NCBI GenBank assembly: GCA_033807775.1
Contig: CM066315.1
Location: forward strand, 61,822,320-61,886,319
Direction: 5' to 3'
Origin: Saussurea involucrata
Lineage: Eukaryota; Streptophyta; Magnoliopsida; Asterales; Asteraceae
DNA: 64,000 nucleotides
The notes below the pieces were generated by a model, which was not told where the DNA came from, did not search any database, and saw only the letters and a program-made list of their open reading frames with translations. The translations under genes were made by a program, and so were the position numbers. Below, one piece after another: positions 33,494-45,480 of the stretch. Each line of letters opens with the position of its first letter. Position 1 is the first letter of the stretch.

Positions 33494-35370
33494 AAAGCCG
33501 AGTATTATGCTCAAAAATCCTTAATGGCAAAAGGACATTTTGAGGAGAACACAGAAGACTTCCAGTCAGACTCTACTTCTGACGATGAACATACCGCCAA
33601 TGCCATCTTCTGTGGCATGGCAGAAGTCGACTCCTGCACTGACTCTGAGGTATCTACTTCAAATTCCAACTCTTGTATTACCTCTGTAGATGATAATACA
33701 CTTAGAATTAACATTGAATTAATTGAACTGAAAGAGATAAATCAAAGTATTCAGAAAAGACTCACCTTCAATGAGAGAGAAGTACGGCTTCTCACTCAAG
33801 AAAAAGCAAAGATTTTTGAGGAAAAAGAGAGAATAGAAAAGAATTGGAACAAAACTCTAGATCCTTTAAAAAAACAAATTTCTGAATTAACCAATACGTT
33901 AAAAGATAAAGCAAAAGAACTTTCAGTTTCAAGGAGCGAAACTACTGACATAAGAGCTCTTAAAGAATACTTTCAAAGAGAAAGAGAGGTATTATGGCAA
34001 GATTTACTCAGAAGAGAAGTTTTGATTAAAAACTATAAAGATGCACAGAAAGTTTATGAAAAAGTAAACTCACAAATAGGAAGACGAGGTATAGGGTATG
34101 ATGATATCACCCTAGGTGTTGAAGGCAAAAGAAACAAACCTCTGTCCTCTTTATTTGTGATTGGAAAAACGAACAAACCAGATTTTCCAAATCTAATCTC
34201 TGTAAGCAAAAGGGCGAAAATCTCTGTGGATCCTTACTTGAAGAAACATAAGAAGATGATTAACGTGTGGTTTGAAAACACAGACTCATCATCTTCAACC
34301 TCTGTCAATAGAGGTATCAAACCAAAGAAATATCTGAAAACACAAGATAAGATTGGTATCTTCAAGTTTGGTAAACCAGAGACCCAAACACAGGTTGCTT
34401 TTGTCTGTTTGATAAACATTGAAAAGAAATTATCAGCAGAAGCTCCTGAGTTTAAACCCATTTTTTCAGAAGAAAACTTTAAAAATTTAATTGAAAAAGA
34501 AATTTTGGAAATATGGAAATCAAGCGTTTTAGAAAATTTCTGTACATCTTCTATAGATAAAACTCTCACTGAAGAAATCTTATTAGAAACCTCTGCAATC
34601 TATGAAAACTATTCTACAGAGGAAGAAAGCTCGTACGATACATGCTCAGAAAATCCAGCCTCTATTGAAAGAATTGACTCAACCTCTGTATACGAGGACG
34701 ATTCATCCTCTGACAACTCAGAGACTGATTTCAAATCAGGGATAATTCACTGTGACACAGAGGATGTCAAATTCTCCTCTGAAGTTCCTCACAGAACTAT
34801 TTCTCCAAAAGAGAAACTCACAGAGATTCCAATCTGCCAAGATTTTCTAAAATTGAATCTACATATCAAAACCTCTGTTGAGCTTAAAATGTTACAGAAG
34901 ACCTCTATTGATCCTATAAGTTCTAGATTTTCAAAACCCAAGGTTAATAAATCTTTTTCTTCTGTGACAGTGATGAAAGAAGTTCACCACAGAAGCAACC
35001 CACAGAAGGCAGGTCCTAAACAGAGCTTTTGCAAACAACATTAGAGTATTCATAGATCTTCTAGTAATAGGAAATCTAATGTAAAGAAAGAATGTAATGC
35101 CTCTGTGGCTGAGTTTAAAAAGTTCAATGAAAAGTTCAAGCAAATTACATCTCATATTCAATACTGTCATTGCTTTGATCTTATGTCTAAACTTAATAAT
35201 CATTTTTCAAGTCAAGTCTGTTTACTCTCTACGACAATTCAAAAGTCAAATCCCACAAAGAAACAATCTGACTCTTCTGCAGAGAACAAAATGTATTTCA
35301 AGAATGCCAAGGCAAACTTGAAAAACTCTAACAATATTGGACCCATATGGATATGGGTACCTAAATCTCT
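33494..35370 (+). pseudogene. SIRE-type gag-pol linker (layer F)
   Basis: This continues in the frame of gag after the TAG at 33491; the first Met is at 33524. The acidic N-terminus (FQSDSTSDDEHTANAIFCGM) is followed by a coiled coil (about 33710-34080) and GRRGIGYDDITLGVEG. A long Ser/Glu-rich tract comes next, then IGPIWIWVPK just before protease. An in-frame TAG at 35042-35044 interrupts it, after which the frame goes on to 35374. Protease is then in another frame, so a frameshift lies near 35370. No known enzymatic domain is visible. Homologous words occur in element D (29302-30105). Confidence 0.75.
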
Positions 35371-36453
35371 GTGATTGTCCTGCAGAAGAAGTATGTGCCA
35401 ATCTGGTATCTAGACTCCGGATGCTCAAGGCACATGACTGGTGACAGAAGTGCACTATCCACGTACAAAGAAACACAAGATGGTGGATCTGTGACTTTTG
35501 GAGACAACAAGAAAGGACACATAAAAGGCTATGGAGTCATAAGGAAAGAAGACGTTTCTGTATACAAAGTTGCATATGTGGATGGCCTTAAGCACAACCT
35601 ACTCAGTGTAAGTCAACTTTGTGATACAGGATTCAATGTGTTGTTCAAAAGAACTTTCTGCTCTCTACAAAGTGAAGAAACAAGTATGGAACTTCTGCGA
35701 GCTGAAAGAATAGGTGATCTATATCTAATGAACTTCAACTCAAAGAACAAAGACAAAGTTTGCCTTGTTGCCTGCAAAAGTGAAGAAGCCTGGTTATGGC
35801 ACAACAGGTTCTGTCACTTGAATTTTCACACATTGGAAAAACTGGTCAAACTTGATCTAGTTAAAGGTTTGCCAAATGTTAAATTCAATAAGGATCATTT
35901 ATGTTCTGCCTGTGAGATGGGAAAACTCAAAAGAGCTTCCCACAAAGGCAAAACAGATGTATCTTGCACTAGACCTCTGTACATGCTTCATGTCGACCTC
36001 TGCGGTCCCATTGCCATACAGAGCCTAGGTGGCAAGAAATACATACTTGTCCTAATTGATGAGTATTCGCGTTTCACATGGGTTGAATTCGTTAGAAAGA
36101 AATCAGATGTTCCAAATATATTGATAAATCTAATGAAAAGAATCCAAGTTCTTTATAATTGCAGAATACAGAAGTTAAGAAGTGACAATGGCACAGAATT
36201 TAAAAACTCTGTCATTGAAGCCTATCTTTCAACAGAAGGAATATCACAGAACTTCTCTGCAGCTCGCACTCCACAACAGAACGGTGTTGTCGAAAGAAAA
36301 AAACCGAACACTTGTGGAAGCCGCAAGAACTATGATGTCAGCATGCGGATTATCAATGAACTTTTGGGCAGAAGCAATTTCTACTGCGTGTTATACTCAA
36401 AATCGATCAACCATTGTGAAAAGACACCTCAAGACGCCTTACGAATTACTTAA
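35371..36453 (+). pseudogene. pol: Copia protease and integrase N-part (layer F)
   Basis: Protease: WYLDSGCSRHMTGD (about 35404) with the catalytic Asp. Integrase: zinc region WHNRFCHLNFHTLEKL ... CSACEMGK, first catalytic Asp in LHVDLCGP, second Asp in KLRSDNGTEF, and the Glu region near GVVERK. At an A-rich run (36297-36304) a one- or two-base length change shifts the reading, and the true continuation lies in the frame of 36182-38818. The last 50 codons of this frame are therefore out of register. The enzyme would be cut at its third catalytic residue region in this copy. Confidence 0.85.
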
Positions 36454-38818
36454 CAAACGGCGGCCAAACATCAAATTTTTCCATGTATTCGGATGCAAAT
36501 GCTTCGTCTTAAACGACAGAGATTCAAGAGGAAAGTTTGATGTAAAAGCAGATGAAGGCAAATTCATTGGATACTCTGCCACTTCCAAAGCCTACAGAAC
36601 ATTCCTTACAAAGTCTCACAAGATTGTAGAAAGCATCAATGTTTCTTTTGATGATTCATTCCAAATGACTTCTGAACAAATCAGTTCAGAACTCGGAATT
36701 AAAGGGAAATCCTATGTCATCTCACAAGCAAAAGAAGACTTGGATCTTCTATTTTTAGAGATGCTCCACGAAAACATTGATCCTTCTGTTGGAACAATCA
36801 GGGTTTCTGAAGAACCATCCTCTGTCGGACAAAATCCTACAGGTTTGTCTCTAACTGGTCCTAACAATGCTTCATCTTCTTCTGTAAATACTACAGATGC
36901 AATTGCCGAAGCAGAAGAAAGTGCAGAAGATGAAACATCAAGGAAAACGACCACAGAAGTTGCACAAACCACAGAAGAACCAATTACAGAGGAAATCGAG
37001 GACCAAGACTATACGTCCTCAGAGGAACAAACTCCACCACCACTCATACAAATCATTCCACAAACGGTAGAATCAACTACCAAGGCACGAAGAACAACAG
37101 AGGCTACACAAGAAGAAACACATGAAGTCTCTAAAGAAAGTCTGAATGACATTGATGATCATCTTCCACGCACAACTCAATGGACAAAAAGCCATCCTCC
37201 AAGTCAAATAATCGGAGAACCTTCTGACGCAGTAAAAACAAGGTCTGCCACTGCTAACTTTTGTTTCTTTACAAATTTTATTAGTGTGATAGAACCAAAG
37301 AAGATTTCTGAAGCCCTAGATGACCCAAACTGGGTAGACGCCATGCAAGAAGAACTTTTGCAATTTGAGCGTAACAGAGTATGGACTCTAGTACCTCTGC
37401 CAAGAGGAAAACAGGCCACTGGGACTAAATGGGTCTACAGAAACAAGAAGGATGAAGATGGAGTGGTCATCAGAAACAAAGCAAGATTAGTAGCAAAGGG
37501 ATATAGACAAGAAGAAGGCATAGACTACGATGAAACTTTTGCCCCTGTCGCACGACTCGAAGCAATAAGAATATTCTTAGCCTTCGCAGCCCACAGAGGT
37601 TTTAAAGTCTATCAGATGGACGTAAAATCAGCTTTTCTCAACGGTGAAATCCAAGAAGAGGTCTACGTTAGTCAGCCACCAGGATTTGAAAGCTCAAAGT
37701 TTCCAAGGCATGTATACTACCTTGAAAAAGCTCTATATGGACTGAAACAGGCTCCACGAGCATGGTATGAACGACTTTCTACCTTTCTTCTAGTCAATGG
37801 TTACAACAGAGGTACAACAGATACTACCTTATTCTATAAACGCAAAAGTAGTGAGATAATGCTTGTACAAATATACGTAGATGACATAATTTTTGGGTCT
37901 ACTAATTCAGAAGAGTGTAAAAGATTTGAAAAACTCATGCAGAGTGAGTTTGAAATGAGTATGATGGGAGAATTAACTTTCTTCCTCGGACTCCAAGTCA
38001 AACAATCATCAGAGGGAATTTTTATAAATCAAGCTAAATATGTCTCTGACATTCTTTCCAAGTATAGCTTCTCTGATGCCTCTGCAATGAAAACTCCAAT
38101 GGCCACTGGAAACAAGTTATTCTTAGATTCAGATGGCATCTCTGTAGAATGCACTCTCTACAGAGGCATGATTGGATCTCTGTTATACTTAACAGCAAGC
38201 AGACCTGACATTATGCATGCCACATGTCTCTGTGCACGCTATCAAGCTAATCCAAAGAAATCACATTATGATGTCGTAAAGAGAATCTTTAGATACCTAA
38301 AAGGGACCAAAAATCTTGGTCTCTGGTATCCACAGAACTCTGGTTTTGGTCTTAAAGCTTATACAGATTCAGACTATGGAGGATGCATGCTCGACAGAAA
38401 GAGTACTTCCGGGAGTTGTCAATTCCTAGGTGGTAAACTAGTCAGTTGGACCTCCAAGAAGCATAATTGTGTTTCCACATCCACTGCAGAAGCTGAATAC
38501 GTTGCTGCCGCTAGCTGTTGTTCTCAGGTTCTATGGATGAAGACTCAGCTAAAAGACTACGGCCACATCCTGTTCAAAATACCCATCTTCTGCGATTCCA
38601 AAAGTGCTATTGCTATCTCTGCCAACCCTGTGCAACACTCAAAAACCAAGCATATCGATATAAGGTATCACTTCTTGAAACATCATGTTGAATACGGTAC
38701 AATCGAAATGCATTTTGTGCCCACAGAATATCAACTCGCTGACTTATTCACCAAAGCACTAGACGAGAAAAGATTCAACTTCTTAGTGGGTAAGATAGGA
38801 ATGATTAACATGGTGTGA
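36305..38818 (+). pseudogene. pol: Copia integrase C-part, RT and RNase H (layer F)
   Basis: This open frame (open from 36182) holds the rest of pol after the frameshift. The integrase C-terminal part includes FWAEAISTACYTQNRS and KCFVLNDRDSRGKFD. An acidic variable linker follows (about 36800-37250). The RT starts at WVDAMQEELLQFERN and shows FLNGEIQEEVYVSQPPGF, LYGLKQAPRAWY and the catalytic YVDD (about 37874). RNase H has AYTDSDYGGCMLDRKSTSG, AEAEYVAAASCC and FCDSKSAIAISANPV with HIDIRYHF. It ends GKIGMINMV at 38818. All RT and RNase H motifs I can see are intact. The reading fails only through the upstream shift. Confidence 0.9.
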
Positions 38819-40265
38819 AAATCCTCAGTAAGTATAGTTTTATCTTCTATAAATAATAAGTAAATACATTGCTTAAATTATTGTTTTGAAAGATTCTACT
38901 TCGATATGTAAATTCTTAACACCTTCAATAGTTCTTGAAACTACAGAGCTTCTGTAAGTCAACTCAGAACCTCTGACGACCCCTACAGAACCTCTGAAAG
39001 ACCATGACCTATGTTCTATGCAAAACTTATCATTCTTTGATCCAAGCATAGGTCAAGGGGGAGCAAAAGGAAATTACTTGATCTACAGAGGTGATTAGGT
39101 CAAGGGGAGCAAAAGGAAATTACTTGATCTACATAGGTGATTAGATCAAGGGGGAGCAGAAGGGAACCCTGAAATGATCTAAAGAGATAAAACTTTCAAG
39201 GGAAAGCCAAAGAAAAATGTCGATGACTCCATATCGACAGAAGTCAGATATCACTGCCGAGAAAAGAAGAACCAAAAGGTATGTCTCTCGCACAAAAGGT
39301 TTTTGGAAAACAATTTTCTAGGACAAGAATTGTCAAATATGTCCTAAATATACTGTGAATAACATTTCAAAAATCAAAAGCTCAAAAAGTTTCACAAAAT
39401 TCGAATTAGGAGAAATTTAAGGTCATAGAGCTTCTGCTGAGCTCAACAGAGCTTCTGCAGGAAATATGCTCTGTGATCACAAATTAACCTTCTGTCGATC
39501 TTTTGGAATGTTATCTCGAAAACCGAAAACGCAGACCATGACCTTCTCGAACAAACCGTTTTTTTTAACAGTTTTCTCGGACACAAACTTTCAAATATGT
39601 CCGAAAAACATCTCTTAAACCAAATCAAAAATTGGATGATCAAAAATACTAATAAAATTTTTGTTATGAGATTTTTTCTCTCATAAGGCTTCTGCTGGCC
39701 CTCACAGAACTTCTGCAAGTTCCAACAGAGCCACAAAACCTCTGCAAAGCAAATTTCTTCACAAAAATCCGATTTTATCCTCTCCAATGTTTTGGTTAAA
39801 GAAGAACCCCACAGAAGTCATGATAACAATGAGATATATGAAAAAGGGATAAACATCAAAGATTATCAAGATCACAGAGCCTCTGTAAACTACAGAAGCT
39901 CTGTCAATCTGATTACTTGGGCATCTCTGTAGTAATAACGGTTACTTTTACTGTGAGTGAAATTCATATGGCTAAGAACAACTCCACGCGCCTAGCATTA
40001 ATGGGCCGCGCACGACGTCCTGTCATCTTCTGACATGGCCTACGTGTCCCATTTTCATTGGGCAAACATGGAACGTTTTTTTTTGGTAAGTTGAACCCGC
40101 CGCTCAAACTCGAGTGCGGATTCCAAACTTTAATCCATTGCCATATATTTTACCCTTTCGAAGTCTACCGTTTTACCATCCTATAAAAACAAACCTTACC
40201 CTCTCATAAAACCTTTTACAAACTCTCATCTTCTTCTCCGGCGATACCGTGCAAAACACTTGCAA
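38819..40265 (+). other. Spacer between pol and accessory ORF (layer F)
   Basis: About 1.4 kb without coding domains. Three purine tracts (AAGGGGGAGCA, AAGGGGAGCA, AAGGGGGAGCA at about 39054-39160) lie in a partly duplicated 60-bp unit. The words ACAGAGCTTCTG and CCTCTGTA recur. Toward 40180 'cctataaaaacaaacc' could be a TATA box about 75 bp before ATG 40266, which would fit a separate promoter for the accessory ORF. Confidence 0.55.
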
Positions 40266-41105
40266 ATGGCTTCATCTTCTCGAGCTACATCCTCTGAACT
40301 CTCTCCGGCGAACTCAACGGAAAACTTCCCTGCTCATTCAGAACATTCTGAAAACCCCAGCCTTGCAAGAGATATTGAACAACAAGATTCCGGGGACTCC
40401 GCAGACTTTGCTCCGACGACACACTTGCAAAACTTCATAGCTAAGGATCATTTTGAAGCAACTCTTCCTATCAAATCCAACAACTGCTATTTGGTCCCCT
40501 CACCCACTACTTTCGGCGAAGCCCATGCCATACTTCTTTACATCATGGAAAACCATATCCTCTTCCCTCTACTATCAAGAACCCCTAACAGAATTCCAGT
40601 CCGTTATTTGAACCAATTTTGGCAAAGCTGCCGATTTGATAAAGACGATTCTCTTATCAAAGGGTACATTTCAAGACCTGATAAATCTGAGCATCTTGAA
40701 ATCAAGTTCAACAGAACAATGTTCTCACTTGAATTCAACCTACCAACGAGGGGTCTTCTGGGATTGAAACGTTATGCAGAGCAACCAACAGACGAAGAGC
40801 TCTGTCGATTCGTGGAAATGCTTGGGTACAACACCAAACTACGGAAGAGAAATGACTTCCGCAGAGGCCGATTGCCACCTCTGTGGAACACTTTGTTCTC
40901 TATTCTTAACAGATGTCTGACAGGAAAGATAGGGAGTATTGACCAGAGCTCACATCAAATCTTGAGCATCATGTATGGGGTTTACTATGATCTTCCACTA
41001 GATTATGCGACCATAATGATGCAAGAGATCATAAACACCATCGACAGAAAGAACAACTCGAAAAGGGTCAAAGAGAATGATCCCAACTTTCTACCACCTC
41101 TGTAA
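40266..41105 (+). CDS. SIRE-type 3' accessory ORF, segment 1
   Basis: Starts at ATG 40266 (MASSSRATSSEL) and runs 279 codons to a TAA at 41103-41105. A Ser-rich acidic leader precedes a folded-looking domain (about residues 55-270) with SPTTFGEAHAILLYIMENHI, VRYLNQFWQSCRFD and ILSIMYGVYYDLPLDYATIM. I know similar sequences only as uncharacterised proteins 3' of pol in SIRE-like elements. No signal peptide or membrane span is evident. The same frame is open beyond the stop to 43955, so this may be the N-terminal part of one long protein in less damaged copies. Function unknown. Confidence 0.7.
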   Translation: MASSSRATSSELSPANSTENFPAHSEHSENPSLARDIEQQDSGDSADFAPTTHLQNFIAKDHFEATLPIKSNNCYLVPSPTTFGEAHAILLYIMENHILFPLLSRTPNRIPVRYLNQFWQSCRFDKDDSLIKGYISRPDKSEHLEIKFNRTMFSLEFNLPTRGLLGLKRYAEQPTDEELCRFVEMLGYNTKLRKRNDFRRGRLPPLWNTLFSILNRCLTGKIGSIDQSSHQILSIMYGVYYDLPLDYATIMMQEIINTIDRKNNSKRVKENDPNFLPPL

Positions 41106-43955
41106 TTCCAAAGAATATTGGGAGTACTGTTCGAACCTCTGCTGCTAATCCAAAATTGGCCAATGGAAGGGCCAACTCCCAAACAGTTCCCGATGAACAA
41201 AAATACCCCCACTGATCATGCTGATGGCTACTCACACTGCAGACCTCTGTCAAAGAAACTTCTGCGCTACGCATCGAACATATCCCTTAAGAAAGAGTAT
41301 ATACGCGATCATAGAACTCCAAAACCGAGTCCTATGACACCCCCGCGTTTAGGTGTACCCCTAGGAACAATGATCGCAAAACCTCTTTCCACTCAAGCAG
41401 AAAAGGATCAAAAGTTAGCAAAACACATGGCTATTCAGCTCAGCTTCATAGCCAAACGCGCAAAAATAATGGGAAAGAAATCTTCAGCAAAGATCTCTGC
41501 TTCTACTCCAAAAGCTAAGAAGAGAAAAACTGCAGAAGGCACATCAACTAGCACTGCAGAAGATAGACCTTCACCTCCCCATGCCACAGAGATTGGCTCC
41601 TCTGCTCCTCCCCTTTTCACAAAACAGAAAAAGAAAAGATCCAAATCAACAGAGGAAGGGGCACCAAAACCAAAAAGGAGGAAAACCAAAAAGAAGCATG
41701 GTAAATCATTTAAAAAATTGGTTACCATTGCAGAAGAGGCAATCATAGAGGGTGAAACTGCAGAAGAAGAAGATGCAGAAATAGGAATGACAGAAGAAGG
41801 ATATCAATCACCCTATCAATCTCCAGATAGATTTGCTCACCAGGGAGACCTGAATGATTTCCTACAGAACCCCGAAATTGCAAACACCCTTAATACAGCA
41901 GGGTGGACGGCACAACCTCTCGACCACCACTCTCCAGAAGAACATGATTTCTTCATTTCTGGTATTGACACACATCTACAAGAAGATGACACAACACCCA
42001 GAAATCAACCAGCCGAAACCCCTGTGATTTTACAAAACCCTTTCATTCAAGGATTGGACGTCCACAGAAGAAGTCCAAACCAAGCTTCAGAAGATACAGA
42101 ACAAACCGAAGCTGAGTGGAATACAACTGAAGTTACAGAGGCAACGGTTGTAGAAGAAACCACAGAAACAGGGATAGAAATCTCAGAGGAAGATTCAGAT
42201 GAAGAAGAGGCTATGTGGATACGAAAAGGTCTCTATCATCCTCATGTCATGAGATTATACGGATCTTATCACATGTATGACTCCTTGCGCACAGAGCAAG
42301 GAACTTCCACGGAACCAGAAGAAGAAACAAGAAAAGATGCCGAAGTTGAAGAAGGCACACAACCAAACCAAACTCCCAGTGCAACCCACATTTCTAACTC
42401 CGCAGGTCTAGCTGCAGAAGGAGTTATTGAAAAAGAGCAGCACAGCTCGATCCCAACCCAACCCATCCAGCCAGAGGTTACTCTTTCAACCTCTGTGCCC
42501 ACAGAAACCGGGGAATCCATTCCTAGGGAGTCTCCTCAAAGAGACTCACCTAATGTTCGTGATCACTCGCCCCAGATCACACAAGAACACCCTACAGAGG
42601 AATTTGTTTCCTCTGACACGCACTTATTAAGACCCACACTTCTTTCAGAGAGAAGTAGAGAGCACAAAGACAAGGAGACTCTAGACAAGTCTCCTAGTCA
42701 ACAGAAGGATATTCCAATACCCACCTCTGGAGTGGATTTGGACAATGTTCTTCTCAGAACTTCTGTAGGGATTGAAACTCATGTTTCTTCTCAAGGATCA
42801 GAAGGAAATCCTTCCATTCTCAACGTACAAACAGGAATGAAAGAAGGTATCCCAGGAACAGGGATTCACTCTGGAGACGAATGTGTTCCTCCAGAGGTTA
42901 CCACCGGAACACAAGTCACAAGGGATGAGTTCCAAACCCTTGAGACCTCTGTAAACCAAACCTTGAAAGAGTTGCAAAGCTCTTTCAAATCTTTTGCAGA
43001 GACAACATCACTGGCACTGCTAAACCTGAACACCAAAATGGACAACCTGTCCACAGAGGTGAAAACTGCCATCTCACAGATGAAGTCTGCTGCTACCGCA
43101 TCCACCACTTCTGCCGCAACAACTACTCCTTCTTCGATTGAGAACTCCATCAACAAGTTCCTTGATCAATTGAACAAACAGACTTCAGTGTCAACGGGCA
43201 TCACTCCTGCAGATCTACAGAAGGCCCTACAAAAAGTTCAAGAAGAAGCCATGCGAAATACCATGCTGATGCAACCCAAAGACTACATGACAAGAGCACA
43301 GCTGACAGAGCTTGGGCAGAACGTGATTAATCAAGTGACAGAAGTCATCCTTTCCTTCACCACTGCCAATGCTAACTTCGTCAAAGATTTCAGAGAAAGT
43401 GTAGGAAGGATGAGATTCAAAACAGAGGCAGAGCTAGCAACTCTTCTTGGCCTCTGTGATGATGTCTGCGCGAAACTGATCGCTGCTGGAGCCACAATGC
43501 CAAAGAAACCCGATGCTTCCTGCAGAGCAGAGGGTACATCAGACAAGGGTCAGGATGACTCTGATGATGATGACCATCCTGGTCCATCAGATCATCCTGA
43601 GGGGGAGAAAACTACAGAGAAAACTGCAAGCAGAGGACTTACAGGTCCACCAATAGCCGCAGAACCTCTGAGTCAAGCACCTCCAGAACAGACCCGACAA
43701 CAACAAACTCAACAAACCACAGAGAATACACCCATCTCTGTGGATTCAACCTCTGAAGAACCCAACACTACAGAAGCAGATAAGCAAACCTCAGAGGCAA
43801 CAACCGCCCCTGAGGTAATCATTTTGGAAGAAACAGATGAACCAACCACAGAGGAAACACCCACCTCTGTGGAAACACCCCAAACCATACCCAGAAGAAA
43901 GTCGATTGCCACCAAACCAAAAAGAGCAACGACCTCTGCTTCTGACATTCTGTAA
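41106..43955 (+). CDS. SIRE-type 3' accessory ORF, segment 2
   Basis: Same frame as segment 1, open for 950 codons; no certain start, the first Met being MEGPTPKQF near 41164. It is low complexity: Lys-rich basic blocks (41470-41710: KKSSAKISASTPKAKKRK, PKPKRRKTKKKHGKS) look like nuclear-localisation signals. Very acidic Glu/Thr-rich tracts follow, then a helical part with heptads (about 42900-43480) and the acidic DDSDDDDHPGPSDHPEGEK. The latter recalls DDQDDPDHREGEK of element D. It ends TSASDIL at a TAA (43953-43955). The composition suggests a nuclear or nucleic-acid-associated protein rather than an envelope; this is inference. Confidence 0.65.
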   Translation, partial: FQRILGVLFEPLLLIQNWPMEGPTPKQFPMNKNTPTDHADGYSHCRPLSKKLLRYASNISLKKEYIRDHRTPKPSPMTPPRLGVPLGTMIAKPLSTQAEKDQKLAKHMAIQLSFIAKRAKIMGKKSSAKISASTPKAKKRKTAEGTSTSTAEDRPSPPHATEIGSSAPPLFTKQKKKRSKSTEEGAPKPKRRKTKKKHGKSFKKLVTIAEEAIIEGETAEEEDAEIGMTEEGYQSPYQSPDRFAHQGDLNDFLQNPEIANTLNTAGWTAQPLDHHSPEEHDFFISGIDTHLQEDDTTPRNQPAETPVILQNPFIQGLDVHRRSPNQASEDTEQTEAEWNTTEVTEATVVEETTETGIEISEEDSDEEEAMWIRKGLYHPHVMRLYGSYHMYDSLRTEQGTSTEPEEETRKDAEVEEGTQPNQTPSATHISNSAGLAAEGVIEKEQHSSIPTQPIQPEVTLSTSVPTETGESIPRESPQRDSPNVRDHSPQITQEHPTEEFVSSDTHLLRPTLLSERSREHKDKETLDKSPSQQKDIPIPTSGVDLDNVLLRTSVGIETHVSSQGSEGNPSILNVQTGMKEGIPGTGIHSGDECVPPEVTTGTQVTRDEFQTLETSVNQTLKELQSSFKSFAETTSLALLNLNTKMDNLSTEVKTAISQMKSAATASTTSAATTTPSSIENSINKFLDQLNKQTSVSTGITPADLQKALQKVQEEAMRNTMLMQPKDYMTRAQLTELGQNVINQVTEVILSFTTANANFVKDFRESVGRMRFKTEAELATLLGLCDDVCAKLIAAGATMPKKPDASCRAEGTSDKGQDDSDDDDHPGPSDHPEGEKTTEKTASRGLTGPPIAAEPLSQAPPEQTRQQQTQQTTENTPISVDSTSEEPNTTEADKQTSEATTAPEVIILEETDEPTTEETPTSVETPQTIPRRKSIATKPKRATTSASDIL

Positions 43956-45299
43956 AGGATGCACACAACAATGAGTGATCGTATGGTGAAGAGAGAAGAA
44001 GAAAGGCACAGGTTCACTTTAGCTTTCAGAATGGCAAGAAGATTTAATGACAACACTTCATCAACAGAAACTGAGCTCACAGAAGAAGTCACCAAACAAC
44101 CTCCAACAGAGGTTACAGAGCAAGTCAAGCCAACAGAACCATCGCCACAAAAGTCCTCTAAATCACAATCATCAAAATCCACAGAGGCAATCTCCATCAA
44201 ACCTACAGAAGTGCAAACCTCAAATCCCACAGAAGCAACAGGTTCTGCCACGACAACAAAAGATAAAGGCAAAGGGATACTGACAGAAGAGCCTAAGAAG
44301 AAGAAAACATTGTCAAAGCCAACAGAGAAACTGATGAAGAGTGCGTTTGACGCCTTTCAAACCCCAAAACCCGAAGAAGTTGACTGGGCACATGGATTGA
44401 AGCCTCTGTCAGAAACTCCTTTAACTGGTAGAGCTGCAGAAGTTGTTCAACAGATGGAGAGTCTCAGAAGACAAATTCCACGATCTGGTCCAACACATGA
44501 AGAAATGGAAGAAGTGGTATACAAATACCTCTACAAACAATCCTTTCAGACAAACTATCCAATAGATCATGTGACAGATCCAAGGATCAGAGAAGAATTT
44601 GAGAACATCTTCACAAGAACAAAGCCAAGAGCCAAAGCAGATGTCTTCTCAATTCACAAAATCAAAAAGGTGATCTTCTGCAGATTCTCCTTCACAAGAA
44701 CCTATCCAAGGGTCAGGTACAATCTTTACAGAGTCAGAAGAGAGAACAATTCAGAATCTACCTTCGCTGATGCTGACTTAAGAAACATCAATCCATACGA
44801 TCTACCTGACCTTCTGCAATGGACAAAGGACAACTACAACACAGAGGCAAACACCAGAGCCTATCAAGTATTGAGAAAAGCAATGAGGGAAAAGCTTCTG
44901 CTATACAGCATGATAGATTTTCAGCTGGGAAAAGATCTTGGTCTCAAACATCTAGATCTACGACCACCAGAAGATCGCTGCCCACCAAACGCTGTGCCCA
45001 ACTCAATCATCAGAGAACCAAGATTTGGGTTAGTATTTCAAAACCCACAACACCAGGTTAAACTTTTTGTACTCATGGATTGTCAGAAGTACGCAACCAG
45101 TACTCTGAGCAAATTCAGAGCAAGCCTTGTAAAATACAGAGGTACAGAGAAAATGGATAGAGACGATGCAGATACTTTCATCAGAGAAATAGACTCAACA
45201 ATCCGCCTAAGAGAACTCTGCATCAGATTCTACAAAGAGATCAGAAAAGTCGACAGAGAAAACAGAAGCTACAACGATTTCAAAGATGCCAAAATCTGA
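43956..45299 (+). CDS. SIRE-type 3' accessory ORF, segment 3
   Basis: Same frame again; an ATG (43959) lies one codon after the TAA that ends segment 2, so it could be translated separately. A Thr/Pro/Glu-rich start is followed from about residue 130 by a folded-looking domain with PRVRYNLYRVRRENNS, FADADLRNINPYDLPDLL, LLYSMIDFQLGKDLG and EPRFGLVFQN. Element D encodes a homologue of this domain (24562-25105 and 15928-16245, minus strand). A stop also precedes the domain in D. It ends 180 bp before the 3' LTR. Function unknown; no transmembrane region seen. Confidence 0.75.
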   Translation, partial: RMHTTMSDRMVKREEERHRFTLAFRMARRFNDNTSSTETELTEEVTKQPPTEVTEQVKPTEPSPQKSSKSQSSKSTEAISIKPTEVQTSNPTEATGSATTTKDKGKGILTEEPKKKKTLSKPTEKLMKSAFDAFQTPKPEEVDWAHGLKPLSETPLTGRAAEVVQQMESLRRQIPRSGPTHEEMEEVVYKYLYKQSFQTNYPIDHVTDPRIREEFENIFTRTKPRAKADVFSIHKIKKVIFCRFSFTRTYPRVRYNLYRVRRENNSESTFADADLRNINPYDLPDLLQWTKDNYNTEANTRAYQVLRKAMREKLLLYSMIDFQLGKDLGLKHLDLRPPEDRCPPNAVPNSIIREPRFGLVFQNPQHQVKLFVLMDCQKYATSTLSKFRASLVKYRGTEKMDRDDADTFIREIDSTIRLRELCIRFYKEIRKVDRENRSYNDFKDAKI

Positions 45300-45480
45300 T
45301 TCTCAGACCTCCAATCTCTGCAAACAAAGTTTTATCTTTCATTGTACTCAAATGTAAAATGCCTCTGGCATATTTCTAAATGAAAGAAATTTCGAGGTAT
45401 TGTTTAACCTCTGTCTTATCTAACTTAGCCAAACTTAACTCAAGTTCAATTTTTTTATTTTTCACTACTTAGGGGGAGAT

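Noticed and set aside
40266..45299. Retroviral envelope gene
   Set aside because: Position fits the env-like region of SIRE elements, but I see no signal peptide, membrane anchor or glycoprotein features.
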